Made by a program: the position numbers and the translations under genes
In this document: positions 9,601-18,382 of the stretch, one piece after another
Numbering within the stretch: position 1 is the first letter of the stretch
Layout: every line of letters begins with the position of its first letter
Notes under the pieces: model-generated
The model's database searches: none
What the model saw: the letters and a program-made list of their open reading frames with translations, nothing else
Told to the model about the DNA's origin: nothing
NCBI GenBank assembly: GCA_905116865.2
Contig: CAJHNH020001592.1
Coordinates: 93,846-157,845, forward strand
Direction of reading: 5' to 3'
DNA from: Candidula unifasciata
Lineage: Eukaryota > Mollusca > Gastropoda > Stylommatophora > Geomitridae
DNA length: 64,000 nt

Positions 9601-11530
9601 GAATTCGAGGAGTGAGCTGATTCTAATCTTCAACCCCACACATTCACTGTCTCAGTGTGGGTCCCTACATACAAGACATGAAGAAGACTGTGGTTTTCAT
9701 TCATTCAGAAGTCCCACAGTTTGACCCAAGTCCATGGCTATTCAGATACTCCTTGATTCTGTGAAATTCTGTATTTGATTCGATTTACATATTTTCTTCT
9801 TCTTCAGCATTCTGAGCCCTTGAGGTTCATTGCTGCAAATATCACCCGCCTTCATTCATCTCTCTGGTTGGCCCTCTCTTTCCAGTTAGTGACACAAAGT
9901 GTTTGCAGGTCTGTCACATATTGCAAACAAATAATGGAATATACCTTGAATGGACATAATTGTATACATATATTATATGCAAATTGAATCAAATACAGAA
10001 TTTCACAGAATCAAGGAGTATCTGAATAGCCATGGACTGGGGTAAAACTGTGGGACTTCTGAATGAATAAGAACCACAGTCTTCATGTTTTGCATGTAGG
10101 GACCCACACTGAGACAGTGACTGTGTATAGAATATATATATATCCCTAATTGACTACAACAGTGATCACAAGTATAGAAATATTCATTTCTTTGATTTGT
10201 TTTTTTTCCAGTACAAAGAGTATGAAATGATAGTGGTTGAAGACAGAATAGAGAAGGAGAAAGCTAGAAGAAAATTGGATTTGGAATCCATTGAGCTCAA
10301 AGCAGCAATAAAAGTAAGTCATCTTTCTAAAGTTTAAACAAAAAATATGTTGCTGACACCTGAAATCTTTTCTTTCTCCTTGAAATTTTCTGACATGAGG
10401 ATGACATTTTCCTTAGAAGAAAAATTAGAACAGTATCATAATCAATTGCCATGCTAAGTGGCATCAATGATCATGCTTCTTTGCATCTTGCAGCCTTCAG
10501 CAGGATGTGTCCATTCATTGGTTAACACTTGTCTGTGCCATTGTAGCAGGCTTTCAAGAGTCTTCTTTTGCTGTCTTCTTTTTCTTCTGTGTTTGGGCTG
10601 TTGACAAGTTGTGTTGTGGCTTACATTAGGCTGCAGTATCTGTGCCTGTCAGCTCAACACATCTAATTGCAGGAATTCCTGATTAGTAAACTTTTTCAAT
10701 ATGTGGGTGTGTTGGGAAATGAACAGGAAGACAGACTCACTGGTTTTGCATCAGTTGGTGGTAAACTGATGCAAGACAAGCAAGATGTTATCAATTCCCT
10801 TTGGAAAAGAGAGCTGGCGTAAATAGATCATTACAGTTTGAGGAGAATGGGGCAGCAGGGAGTGAGCGGGTGGTCTGGTTGACACTCAGGAAAAAAGCAA
10901 GACAAACATGCATTCAGACTGCTGCTGGTTCTGTTGGAGTTATAACTCTGCACTGGCTGCTGAAGATGGGGACAGAGCGCTTATACGAATGACCTGAGTG
11001 CTGTGATGTTGGTTCTTAACTCAACTCAGTTCAGTTTACCACAGACTTATTAGGGAGCAGTGGGTCTACCCCTCCTTTTCCTAAATGGGACCTGAAACCC
11101 ACACAATTACTCTGTCTCTCTCTCTCTGTCTGTTTCTCTCTCTCTCTCTGTTTCTCTCTATCTCTCTTGCTGTCAGGAAATAAGGGCAGAAGAAGGAACT
11201 GAAGTGACTGGAATGTTTCTAGGTATAGACTTATACTTTTAATGACATAATGAACACATTTGAGCCTAGTTTTGTCATACATTGTAAATTGATGTCATCA
11301 TCATGGTTTGTTCCTTTACTTTGTACTTGACAATTTCACATTTTCTTTTCTTACAGCTGCAAGCTTGGTGGAGAGGTGTTATGGTGCGCAAAGGTTTTGG
11401 TCCATTTGGTAAAAAGAAAAAGAAAGGAAAAGGGAAAAAGGGAAAAGGAAAAGGTGGGAAAGGGAAAGGTGGAAAAGGGAAAGCCAAGAAGGGAAAAGCT
11501 AAAAAAGGAAAGAGTAAAAAGAAGAAGTAA
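414..11530 (+). CDS. IQCG: dynein regulatory complex subunit 9 (DRC9 / IQCG), 3' eight exons
   Basis: Coding exons are 414-658, 1189-1317, 2601-2724, 4131-4250, 5281-5355, 8611-8742, 10212-10313 and 11357-11530. All have GT-AG junctions and consistent phase, giving 366 residues plus stop; vertebrate IQCG has about 440, so the N-terminus is missing. The protein is charged coiled coil almost throughout. The C-terminal part matches the family: an exon beginning ELDKKLEFWSEKYEVD, then YKEYEMIVVEDRIEKEKARR, then the IQ-like LQAWWRGVMVRKGFG and a Lys/Gly-rich tail. In ciliates, algae and animals DRC9 belongs to the nexin-dynein regulatory complex of the axoneme, pairs with DRC10, and the IQ motif binds calmodulin. 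Its introns carry LINE, SINE and satellite insertions, none touching an exon. Identification is by recall of the family, not by search. Confidence 0.9.
715..925 (-). mobile_element. LINE 3'-end fragment (RT C-terminus)
   Basis: Read on the - strand this matches, base by base with scattered changes, the C-terminal end of the LINE at 17960-18371 on the + strand: the FGH block, the Trp-rich end, and the landmark text reading protein-wise as damaged RPRVRWEDNIRQSLTDRG. It lies in the first visible intron of DRC9, antisense to the gene. It is broken by stops and frame changes. Confidence 0.7.
1189..1317 (+). CDS. IQCG: DRC9 exon b
   Basis: The acceptor is atcaacag and the donor gttagt. The 129-nt exon begins with the one base that completes the split Arg codon of the previous exon and again ends in phase 2. 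It encodes GYVEQIVSDTMADLVQRC and onward, with no frame break. Confidence 0.85.
1388..1633 (-). repeat. SINE-like repeat with (GAA)n tail, copy 1
   Basis: This is the same roughly 250-bp unit as at 39790-40040 (-), 42618-42893 (+) and 47143-47335 (+). In its own direction it begins near a ggggttct-type head with an inverted gcccca match, passes a block containing the reverse of gactcttatgacatgct, and ends in GAA-type repeats. I see no RNA polymerase III boxes, so its class is open. Confidence 0.6.
1634..2010 (+). mobile_element. LINE family B fragment, RNase H C-terminal part
   Basis: Broken translation matches the better-preserved copy at 21500-21845. Shared blocks are the SEVSG start, the remnants of the DRLAGSAP/ELI block, and the WERV and DHYGLRRM segments. 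Several stops and frame changes make it dead. It sits in a DRC9 intron in sense orientation. Confidence 0.65.
2035..2347 (+). mobile_element. RTE-like LINE 3' end
   Basis: A single open frame reads KYFGHIKDCAALGG, then GMKGRGRPAHRWAQDL. This is the FGH...GRGRP..W block seen at the C-terminus of RTE-type and related endonuclease/reverse transcriptases. It ends in a tgatgatgatg tail (2338-2347), a common 3' tail form for these elements. It directly abuts the family B piece to its left. Confidence 0.65.
2601..2724 (+). CDS. IQCG: DRC9 exon c
   Basis: The acceptor is ttgtattcag and the donor gtaaaa. It has 124 nt, enters in phase 2 and leaves in phase 0. It encodes a lysine/glutamate-rich coiled-coil segment starting EQEGRKRIKQLQKEIQ. 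Confidence 0.85.
2926..3960 (+). mobile_element. LINE family B fragment, reverse transcriptase part
   Basis: The piece starting at 2926 keeps WGNAVIFANDVCEGFHSVTE and AAIDLGDAYNMVPLDFLI, the palm motif A region (D-x-x-D-A-Y-N-x-V). Later pieces correspond to YLTVCFDHGLAFCEHV and to the SVIEYALAILT-type and QNKAMCRV-type blocks of the copy at 36382-36876. It is shifted and stop-ridden throughout. It lies in the DRC9 intron after exon c. Confidence 0.65.
4131..4250 (+). CDS. IQCG: DRC9 exon d
   Basis: The acceptor is gtttcataag and the donor gtaaat. The 120 nt are a phase 0 cassette of 40 codons, EMKAKTGMENKYVRKC and onward, ending KKKKDQTE. Confidence 0.85.
4355..4716 (+). repeat. tRNA-derived SINE, preceded by a poly-G run
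   Basis: A run of about 24 G (4331-4354) leads into a tRNA-like head whose B box at about 4410 reads agattcaagtcc, close to the RNA polymerase III consensus GGTTCGAATCC. The A box is weaker. The roughly 300-bp body ends around gttgaataaagataaa at 4697-4712. It lies in the DRC9 intron between exons d and e. The G run may be a head expansion or an assembly artefact. Confidence 0.55.
5281..5355 (+). CDS. IQCG: DRC9 exon e
   Basis: The acceptor is tttgttcttgcag and the donor the consensus gtaagt. The 75 nt encode 25 residues in phase 0, RLQRKIDEENRAHQEIISFL followed by HSHKS. This fits the family segment just before the conserved C-terminal coiled coil. Confidence 0.85.
5615..5850 (+). repeat. 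tRNA-derived SINE family S2, copy 1
   Basis: The head contains gggttcaaatccga (5673-5686), a good B box. The body shares an extended stretch with 27617-27720: the order cccagcct, tcctgggaa-gtaaag, ccggc-atgctga, cccacc-agt is kept. The two copies therefore define one family. It lies in the large DRC9 intron. Confidence 0.65.
5955..5993 (+). repeat. fragment of the foldback-type insert seen at 37537
   Basis: About 38 bases starting ggaattccagggaaatttg match the left end of the insert at 37537-37717 with four changes. Only one end is present, so this is a relic. Confidence 0.4.
5994..7934. other. DRC9 intron, AT-rich, nothing coding seen
   Basis: No exon-like segment, LINE domain or satellite is recognisable. 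A weakly tRNA-like stretch around 7684-7745 has the general look of a SINE head but a poor B box, so it is not called. Short poly-A and poly-T runs occur. Confidence 0.5.
7935..8139 (+). repeat. 15-bp minisatellite, about 14 copies
   Basis: The unit ggcttgggcagagga repeats head to tail with few variants (agttg for aggag, gaaaag, ggaaga). Because 15 is a multiple of three, all frames remain open: Gly-Leu-Gly-Arg on one strand, Pro-Lys-Pro-Pro-Leu or Ser-Ala-Gln-Ala on the other. It is intronic in DRC9 and there is no sign that any frame is used. Confidence 0.95.
8140..8610. other. DRC9 intron end before exon f
   Basis: Unremarkable AT-rich sequence between the minisatellite and the exon. A short A-box-like gtgtagtggctag at 8380 is not followed by a B box. 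Confidence 0.4.
8611..8742 (+). CDS. IQCG: DRC9 exon f
   Basis: The donor is gtgagt. The acceptor aacatttaag has a weak pyrimidine tract, so the exact start could be a few codons off. The 132 nt, in phase 0, encode the conserved stretch ELDKKLEFWSEKYEVDKEAK through KDLEKLQELTKL, which resembles the same part of vertebrate IQCG. Confidence 0.85.
9645..10119. repeat. long inverted repeat (foldback/MITE candidate)
   Basis: The left arm 9645-9791 and right arm 9976-10119 are inverted copies at roughly 90% identity. Landmarks such as cactgtctcagtgtgggtcc and its complement ggacccacactgagacagtg, and the tail of the arm around tatttgattc, match in order. The spacer is about 184 bp. No transposase is inside. 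It sits in the DRC9 intron between exons f and g and could fold into a hairpin in the pre-mRNA. Confidence 0.85.
10212..10313 (+). CDS. IQCG: DRC9 exon g
   Basis: It has a strong acceptor (a run of T then ccag) and the donor gtaagt. The 102 nt, phase 0, encode YKEYEMIVVEDRIEKEKARR and end in LKAAIK, immediately before the IQ-like motif of the next exon. Confidence 0.9.
10670..11020 (+). mobile_element. LINE family B 3' end (RNase H tail)
   Basis: It matches the 3' end of the copy at 21540-21845: the blocks VGVLGNEQEDRL, DKQDVINSLWKR, then damaged DHYSLRRMG and the terminal GTERL-type block. It ends at ttcttaactcaactcag. It is stop-ridden, in the last DRC9 intron, sense orientation. Confidence 0.75.
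11105..11168. repeat. (TC)n microsatellite
   Basis: Imperfect tctctc and tgtctgtttc repeats, about 60 bp, in the last DRC9 intron. Confidence 0.85.
11357..11530 (+). CDS. IQCG: DRC9 terminal exon with IQ-like motif and Lys-rich tail
   Basis: The acceptor is ttttcttacag. The exon encodes LQAWWRGVMVRKGFGPFG and then about 38 residues made almost only of Lys and Gly, with stop TAA at 11528-11530. The IQ-like core and basic tail are typical of DRC9. No clear AATAAA follows within 300 bases, so the 3' UTR end is not placed. Confidence 0.9.
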   Translation: MQAWWRGVMVRKGFGPFGKKKKKGKGKKGKGKGGKGKGGKGKAKKGKAKKGKSKKKK

Positions 11531-11867
11531 CACAGTTCAAATGTGTGTTGTTAAAATACATTGTTGATGTTTGTGACTTGTTTGCTACTGCATATTGATG
11601 TAATCATTTTCCTATTGGTTGAACTTTTAAGAAATATCTCTTCTATGCACAGAGAAACTCATAAGTGCTCTAATTCCTCCTTTAGGTCACAAAATGTGAC
11701 CAAAATATTTGAGGTTTCATTAAGAAAAAAAAAATTCTTTCTTGTCTTCTTTAATATGCCTGACAACAAAATACTTAAATCCATTGATGTAATATTACCG
11801 AATTAATCAAAATCGACACCAACCCCTTTGCGCTATGCACAAGGCTTTTAAAAAATAGTTTCACAGT

Positions 11868-12092
11868 CGGCATCTGTGATGTAGGTGTTGCGAATGCTCT
11901 TCGTAATGCCGGGTTCGATTTCAGCTGTGGAGGGTTTGTCTTGCGTTGGTTTTGACAACGGTACTGAGAGCCGACCATTCAGTTAGCAGTGGCAGACTAC
12001 TGGACGTATATATGCCTAGATAATCTACAACAGCCAAAAAAATGCTGGGGTTGGTTCTGCAACATCCTGTAAAGGATACACAACTAACTTTA
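11868..12092 (+). repeat. tRNA-derived SINE family S1, copy 1
   Basis: The head has the B box gggttcgatttca (11912-11924). The end matches the complement of ctttacaggacgttgcagaa found in the three - strand copies at 14441, 27449 and 46865. The order of blocks is the same in all four copies. It lies just downstream of the DRC9 stop. Confidence 0.75.
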
Positions 12093-12589
12093 ACACACAG
12101 GTATGCTCCATATACCCATCTTTTGAAAACTTCATTAAAAATTTTGTTACCGTACAAATTTCAGCTTGCTATGAGTGAACTAAAACTGTCCTCACAAAGT
12201 CAGTTTACCAACCAATTTACAGAGGGAAAGAGCCTTGGCTGTTCTGGCTACATCCTAATATGCTGTACTGCGGATGAAGTCTAATACCATTCTGTTTATA
12301 ACTTTAAAACAAGGACTGCAGGACTGACCAGATGAGTTGAAATCAAGAATGAGATCATAACAGAAAAACATCAGCTTTAAACAAATCAAATGGTTTGCCC
12401 ACTTAAAGAGCATGCTGTGTGACGTCATTCCACACACATACAAAAAGTGTAAAGTCTGGAGATGTGAACCAGCGTCATTGCACACGGTTATAAACCATAA
12501 GTGCTCTGCCACCAGTAGGGATAGCTGATAAGAAACGGTCCGCCTGTGTTGCCGTCTGCAAGCAACTCGGTAGATACAGCGATGTTCCT
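12093..12589. other. no gene recognised
   Basis: A - strand frame is open for 112 codons (12255-12593), but it overlaps repeat material and shows no domain. Confidence 0.4.
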
Positions 12590-12745
12590 CCATTTACTCC
12601 AGAGTTTTAACTCTAGTACCCATCTCCTAGAGGCTGGGTGAGCCCTGGGAACCGCCCAGTTTTGAACACCAGCCGTGGGCTGCAGCGAATCGCAGCTGGA
12701 TTTGAAAGCGAATCTCCTATTGACTGTGCTAACATGGTTGCTCAA
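12590..12745 (-). repeat. tRNA-derived SINE family S3, copy 1
   Basis: It matches 20747-20896. Shared blocks, in + strand reading, are cagagtt-aactct-gtaccca, cctagaggctgggtga, ccgccc, ttgaacacc and gtgggctg. On the - strand the other copy carries a B-box-like ttcgaatcccgc after a tRNA-like head, which sets the direction. Confidence 0.65.
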
Positions 12746-12989
12746 AGGTATACACTAAAAGAGAAGGATGTAGATCACAAAAAAAAGATCAAGAAAAAAA
12801 TGGAAACAACCACAGAGAAATTAAAGTCTACAACGGCACAATGTGTCTATGGCCAAGGCTGCCAAAAATGGTAGCCTGGGGGACCTGATATCTCTCTCAA
12901 AACCTGAAATGGTAAAAGAGGAAGTGAAAAAAAACGAAGAAAAAGAAGAAAACTTTAAAACAAGCAACATACAAGCTGCTGAATATTAA
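12740..12989 (+). pseudogene. possible 3' exon or retrocopy of an unknown Lys/Glu-rich protein
   Basis: Two adjoining frames look protein-like. The first, from 12734, is rich in KEKDVDHKKKIKKKMETTTE. The second, 12849-12989, starts MAKAAKNGSLGDLISLSKPE and ends with TAA after NIQAAEY. They are in different frames with no intron between, so either a frameshift or separate splicing is involved. No family is recognised. Confidence 0.3.
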
Positions 12990-13489
12990 CTATCTAATCA
13001 GATTTCTTTAGTATGTTCATATCAAATGTAAATACATCAACACCAAGTGTGTTTGATACAAGCAGGCAATAGCAGTATCTGATGCAGAGTGCTGCTTGAC
13101 CCAGTTAGTTAACTGTGAATTTCTAGTACATTATGAATTAATTGTGAACTTGTATGTTGTGTGTTCACATAGAAGAATTTCTTATACACTTATCAAAAAG
13201 ACTTTGTGTGGCTTTTGGGGAGTGATACAAGAGTTACACACTAGGAGAGAGAAGCCTCACCATGTACAATATTTCCAGACATCATGGATTCATATACACA
13301 CTGAAGCCAAACTCCATTGTGCAGATGGCACAACACTTAATAAAATAAAAGGTATAGGGGCCGTTTGTAAATGTTGAGAGTTACTAGGCTTCAAGTGCAG
13401 TTCTAATATATACGCAGACCAGTTGGCACTTGATGGGTAATGTGGTCAGTATTTTGTTAGTTTCAATTTTAGACTTTACCCCAGGAAAT

Positions 13490-13790
13490 TTTTTTTGTTA
13501 AAACTGCGCTCATGAAGTGAAACCTATGACTACCAGTCTAGCATGCTAGCCACTGCGTCACCATGATTTCCATAAACTTGTATATTCTGACTCCATAACC
13601 TGTTTATTTGTTTTGTTTCTTATGTAAATAAAATACAAAAATCATACAGCATACGATTTACCCTGTTCAGTGTAATGTTTTTTTAAACTGATAATTAAAT
13701 GTTTACTAAAAACTTAGGAAACAATATTCCTTGGCAGTCTGAATTTGAAAAGGCTAGACTGAAAAGACAGCTAAGACAAATGTCCAGGTA
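13490..13790 (+). repeat. duplicated segment, copy 1, ending in an exon-like stretch
   Basis: About 290 bp match 19530-19822 at close to 90%, from catgaagt through the aataaaatacaaaaatc block to gaatttgaaaaggctagac. Near its left end the - strand has a tRNA-like stretch (gtgacgcagtggctagcat, then ggtttcacttc). The right end, 13738-13787, has an acceptor-like ccttggcag, an open 50-nt stretch reading SEFEKARLKRQLRQMS, and the donor gtaaat. Confidence 0.7.
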
Positions 13791-14440
13791 AATTGTTAAA
13801 ACCTATCAACTAAAGAAAATATTTATTGGTTCTCACATACATACATTTAGATTCTTGACTATGTTTATTTGCTCTTCTGAGATTCTCCTAATGTGATCGA
13901 AGGACGATATCCCTGTGTAATGAAAAAGATCTTTAACCATAATTCCATTTATCATTATAACCTGTGACTCAATTGGAGTTTCTGTGAGGACTGTGAACTT
14001 CGATTAAATAAATTATTTATTACTGAGATTTTTATCTCTCCCCACTGCCAAAATATAATCTCAGTGGGGTGTGTGTTGCAGAGCTATCTTTCCTCTAGCA
14101 GGATGCGTAAGGCTGGCACTGGAACTTCATGTCTGCTAAGAGGCGTATTAAAATGTAGCTAGATTCAGACAAATATTAACTAATGCCTGCACAGAATAGA
14201 TGGAAGTAAACTGCATAACAGAATCACTAATTGGAGAGAGAACTAAACAAATACCAGTGAATCAAGAGGTGAGGTAAAGATGCTGGAATTGGATAGAACA
14301 CATTTTGAGAAAAACAGAGAACTGTTGAACTAAAATGTCTGTAAACTGGAACTGTCAGGGCTAAAGTAATAAAGATGACAAAAAAGAAAAAAAAACACAC
14401 GGGGGTGGAGGAGGGGGGGTGGGAGGGAGGGGACTATAGG
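13791..14440. other. no gene recognised; G-rich run at the end
   Basis: AT-rich sequence without exons. A G-rich stretch at 14401-14432 (gggggtgg and ggaggg repeats) precedes the next SINE. Confidence 0.5.
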
Positions 14441-14668
14441 TTAGTTGATATCCTTTACAGGACGTTGCAGAACCAACCTCAACAGCCCCTAGCTGTTGTG
14501 TGGTTTTTCTAGACAAATTTACGTCCAGTAGTTTACCACTGCTTCATGGACGGTCGGCTTTCTTGATACCACTGTCGAATCAACGCAAGGCGCATGGCCT
14601 GCAGCTGGGATCGAACCCGGCATCCCTGCATTATGAAGCATTCGCATCGACTTAGCCACAGAGCCGAC
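14441..14668 (-). repeat. tRNA-derived SINE family S1, copy 2
   Basis: In + reading it runs from tcctttacaggacgttgcag to agccacagagccgac. On the - strand the head gtcggctctgtggctaagtc and the B box gggttcgatcccag make a clear tRNA-like promoter. About 228 bp, the most complete copy with that at 46865. Confidence 0.85.
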
Positions 14669-15916
14669 GGGGAACTATAGAGTGGAGTTAAAATGATGGG
14701 GAGGACAAGTAGTGAGTGCATGTGACATCAAAAGATGGGATGACTTAGTGTAAGCAGGTTGAGGACCTATGCTTCATTGGGGGGATAGAAGGAAATAAAA
14801 GAAAAACGAGAGCAGGTGAAGCAGTTCATGGTCCAGGACATCATGTACAAACTCACTGGAATGAAGCTTAGGTTGGTCATGTTTCTTTCAAAGCTTTTAT
14901 GCACATTTCATTTTCATCAGACTGCAGCCTCATTCTAAGAGGGCGCTATGCAGAGTTCAGAAATGACCTGGCACTGACCAGTGAGGTTGCTAGGTTAATC
15001 CATATCTTTAGCAACAACAACAAACTAGAAAACAAACTATTACAAGCAAATGTTTACACATTTTATTAAAAAGCTAATACAAGCTAATATATGTAGAACA
15101 ATATAAGACTAATACAAGCAGTCATATGTAGAACAGTAAAATATATAAAAAAAATGTATTCAAGAAAACTGGTTTATATGTCCTAAAGTGTCTGCATTTT
15201 TACATGGTGTTGCTGTTTCTTTATGTTGGTGACATATGCTGAAATACATTAAAATATATTCAAATTTATAAATGATGGTTATAATAATGGTAGTGTTTGG
15301 TTTATTTGTTGCATAATTTTTTTTAAATGTTGTGCTACCTATTTGTAAAAATTAATTTTACTTTAATTAAAAGATAGTAATGATAATGATTGTAAAAAAG
15401 TACATTTCAATAGTTTCTCTATCTTTTGCCTTACTTCCCAAACCTTCTCCTCTCTAATATTTTAAATAAAAAACTTAAAAAAAGGGATGATAACAATGGA
15501 GTAAATACAGCTCAACAGATAGCTTTATACTGTCTCTCTCTCTTTTCAGTCTCTGTCACTACCCTCCCCCCCTTTTTTTTTCCCCCTCCACTTTACTTCT
15601 CTACAAATTTGATCCCTTCTCACAGACTGTATTGCGCTATTAAACAAATTATTTTAAGGCAACAGTATGGATACAGACGTGTGTTTTACAAAGCATTTTA
15701 TTGTGTTTCATGGCCGTTTGTGAACATGGAATGATGATGATGACAATGTTAATGATGTGCCAAAATATGCAGTAAAAAATATTCAATATACCATAAAAAT
15801 ATGCAATAAAACACACATACACATGCAACAGATTACATGGTTCGGCAATTTTTTTCCAAAGACATAGCATGAACTAATGCATTTTCAAAGATACTAAACA
15901 GAGTTGTACATTGTAC
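14669..15916. other. no gene recognised, AT-rich
   Basis: About 1.2 kb of AT-rich DNA with short homopolymers and a pyrimidine-rich stretch near 15535-15600. Open frames here are short and lack domain features. Confidence 0.5.
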
Positions 15917-16347
15917 GAGTATTGCTCTGTACACTAGAAAACATTATAGATACATTTAATCTTACAGACGCATTCAGGCAGGCACATCCCAATAGACTAG
16001 AGACTACACACAGAAACAATGCGCACAACAGAGCAAGTAGGCTAGACAGAACATTCACGCCCAAAACACACCACATCTTACAAAGCAATCATTTACCAGA
16101 AACATTACACTTCACTGATCACCAAGCGATACTTACACACATCGACGCACACATCAAGAACACGCACCCCTTCAGACGATCTCCGCATTGGAAATTTAAC
16201 ATCTTGCTGGACAATACGGAGTACGTGACCTACGTGACGGCCACTATACGGACGTACACAGAACATGTACCACCTGAAAACATTTTAGAGTACTGGAAGG
16301 TGCTAAAAAACACAATAAGTAGAACACAGAGAGTATTGCTCTGTACA
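15917..16347 (+). mobile_element. internal LINE family A endonuclease fragment between 17-bp direct repeats
   Basis: The segment 15934-16335 matches 34352-34755 of the longer family A copy, from the block ENIIDTFNLTDAF through FTDHQAILTHIDAHIK (the SDH-like end of the APE endonuclease domain) to ENTISRTQRV. It lacks both ends of the element. The direct repeat gagtattgctctgtaca lies at 15917-15933 and 16331-16347. The frame is open throughout, so this copy is young. Confidence 0.85.
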
Positions 16348-16958
16348 GTGTACTTTTGTTTTAATCTAGTGTGGGTTTCAATTATATGTTGTAATGCTTT
16401 ATGTATGAGTGTGACTGTCTTTCATGTGTAGCTTATGTGCTCCTTTATTAACCCAATAGTTGCCGTTGCCTAAGTCTGTCGTAGCGGGGGAAACTGCGAC
16501 CCGGTTACGTGGTACTGCAGCTGGCAAGGTTTTTGCCTGCTGACTCGACCAAGGCATTATAGCCGAGGTTCTCTAACTGGGTGCGTATGCCAGGGTGCCG
16601 CGGCGAAAATCATAAATTTTGACATTATTAAAGAAGGCATAAAGGTACTTTAAAGTTAAAATTTAAACTGTCTTTCCTCGCCACTGTCAAACAATTTTTT
16701 TTTCTTGTTTCACACTCAAAGTGTATCATACTGCATAAAATGCCAACCGCAGCGTGCTAAAAATTATCTTTGTATTTATATCGACATGCGACCGATCCTC
16801 TGTCTGTATTCGTGAAGGTGCAACAGATAAGTAAGGTTGTGACTACATTTTGGCTTAAATTTTAAAAGTGGAAAATGTGGTCAGTACAATAATAACTGTT
16901 AGCTTCGTCAAGTAAGCACATTTATTTAAAGGCGATGCGTTCTTTTTTGTTGCTTGCG
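16348..16958. other. no gene recognised
   Basis: This holds a GC-richer patch at 16460-16610 without a recognisable RNA or protein, then AT-rich DNA. Confidence 0.4.
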
Positions 16959-16959
16959 T

Positions 16960-17019
<60 letters not shown>

Positions 17020-17021
17020 GT

Positions 17022-17074
<53 letters not shown>
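16959..17074. repeat. (GA)n microsatellite
   Basis: About 115 bp of nearly pure GA repeats, interrupted once by gtgagtgagtgag. Confidence 0.97.
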
Positions 17075-17078
<4 letters not shown>

Positions 17079-17223
17079 TGCATTTTACCGTTCTTTCAGG
17101 GTGTCTTTGCCCAAATCAAATTTAAAGATATTGCTAACGAGAATATAAAGGTGCGTTTAAATTATACCGAACGAACGGCCGAGCGAACGATGATTTAAAT
17201 GCGAATTTGGCACATGGATGACA

Positions 17224-17810
17224 TCAGATGAAAGATGCATAACTGAAATAAGAAACAGAATAGGACAGGCAAAAACTGCATTTTATAAAATGAAGAACAT
17301 CTTATGCAATATATCTTTGTAATTGAAGGTTAGAAAAAGAATTCTTGCTTGCTACATACATCCAGTTTTAACATATGACTGTGAGTCCTGGACAATCGGT
17401 AGACAGGCCAAACAATTTCTTGAGGCCTCAGAGATGTGGTTTTACAGAACAATGCTTAAAATACCTTGGACAGCCCCCCCCCCCACCCCCCCCCCCCAAA
17501 AAAAAAGAAAGCAACCAAGAAAGAGGGGGAGCTCGAAGACAACTTATCACAGACATCATAAAGAGACAGTCATCATTTTTCGCCCATGTTATGAGAAGAG
17601 GGAAAATGGAACATGTTGTGACCACTGGAAAGATATGTGGAAGAAGAGATAGAGAAAGACATCGAGAGAAGATTCTTGACAGTCCTGTTGCATGGCATGG
17701 ATGTGTGTCATCACACAAACTGACACATGCTGCAGGAGATAGTAGATTGTGGCAAGGCAAAAATCGAAAACGCCAGTCGGCAAGGCACCTGATGATGATG
17801 ATACACTATT
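17224..17810 (+). mobile_element. RTE-like LINE 3' end
   Basis: The frame reads KVRKRILACYIHPVLTYDCE and SWTIGRQAKQFLEASEMWFY, then after a frame change RRQLITDIIKRQSSFFAHVM and GKICGRRDRERHREKILD. This is the C-terminal YG.E.W and GH.MR region of RTE-type reverse transcriptases. A C-rich run at 17475-17497 breaks the frame. It ends in a tgatgatgatgat tail at 17791-17803. Confidence 0.75.
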
Positions 17811-17893
17811 CGTATTCGTATCTGGCCGAATAGTTGGTCCCGTTATTCGTATTCGGCCGAATAGTGAAAATCACAGTTCGGTACAGCCCTAGT
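17811..17893 (+). mobile_element. hAT-type terminal fragment
   Basis: Two copies of a palindromic core (tggccgaatag and cggccgaatag, each preceded by attcgtattcg-type sequence) are followed by cagttcggtacagcccta. The complement of this, tagggctgtaccgaactg, has the look of a hAT terminal inverted repeat. Only one end is found; the other was probably lost at the LINE junction. Confidence 0.4.
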
Positions 17894-17929
17894 CATAAGC
17901 GTTTTTTGCGGAATGTACCATAGTCTGGA

Positions 17930-18382
17930 GGTCCCCTAAAATTACATCCATGGGTGTGAGTCATGGGCAATGACAACAGCTCACAGAAGCCAGCTGCAGG
18001 CCTCTGAAATGAGATACCTGAGAAAGGTGGTCCAAGTGACAAGAAGGGACAAAGTCCGCAATCAGACAATACGTCAAGATCTTGATACCCAGCCCTTACT
18101 AACCCGAGTGGATCAGTCACAGTTACGATGGTTTGGACATGTGTGCAGAATGGGAGAAAATCGGCCACCATGGCAAGCATGGGAGGCTAAGAACCAGGGA
18201 ACCAGACCTCCGGGACGACCCAGGGTGCGCTGGGAAGACAACATCCGACAGTCCCTGACTGACAGAGGACTGGAATGGAACAAAGCCAGAAAGAAAACTG
18301 CTGATAGAGACGTCTGGCGATCTCTCTGGCAAACCTCTACACCCCAAGGTAGAAGAGGAGCGACTAAGTAATAAGTAAGTAA
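17930..18382 (+). mobile_element. LINE 3' end, RT C-terminus
   Basis: An open frame of 133 codons (17970-18371) reads SQLQASEMRYLRKVVQVTRR, then LRWFGHVCRMGENRPPW and RPPGRPRVRWEDNIRQSL. This is a C-terminal LINE block with the GHV.RM and GRP...W elements. It ends in a taagtaataagtaagtaaa tail. The copy at 715-925 is an inverted, older relative. Confidence 0.75.

Noticed and set aside
14580..14668. tRNA gene on the - strand
   Set aside because: A and B boxes are present, but no cloverleaf closes, and the same sequence recurs three more times with a SINE body.
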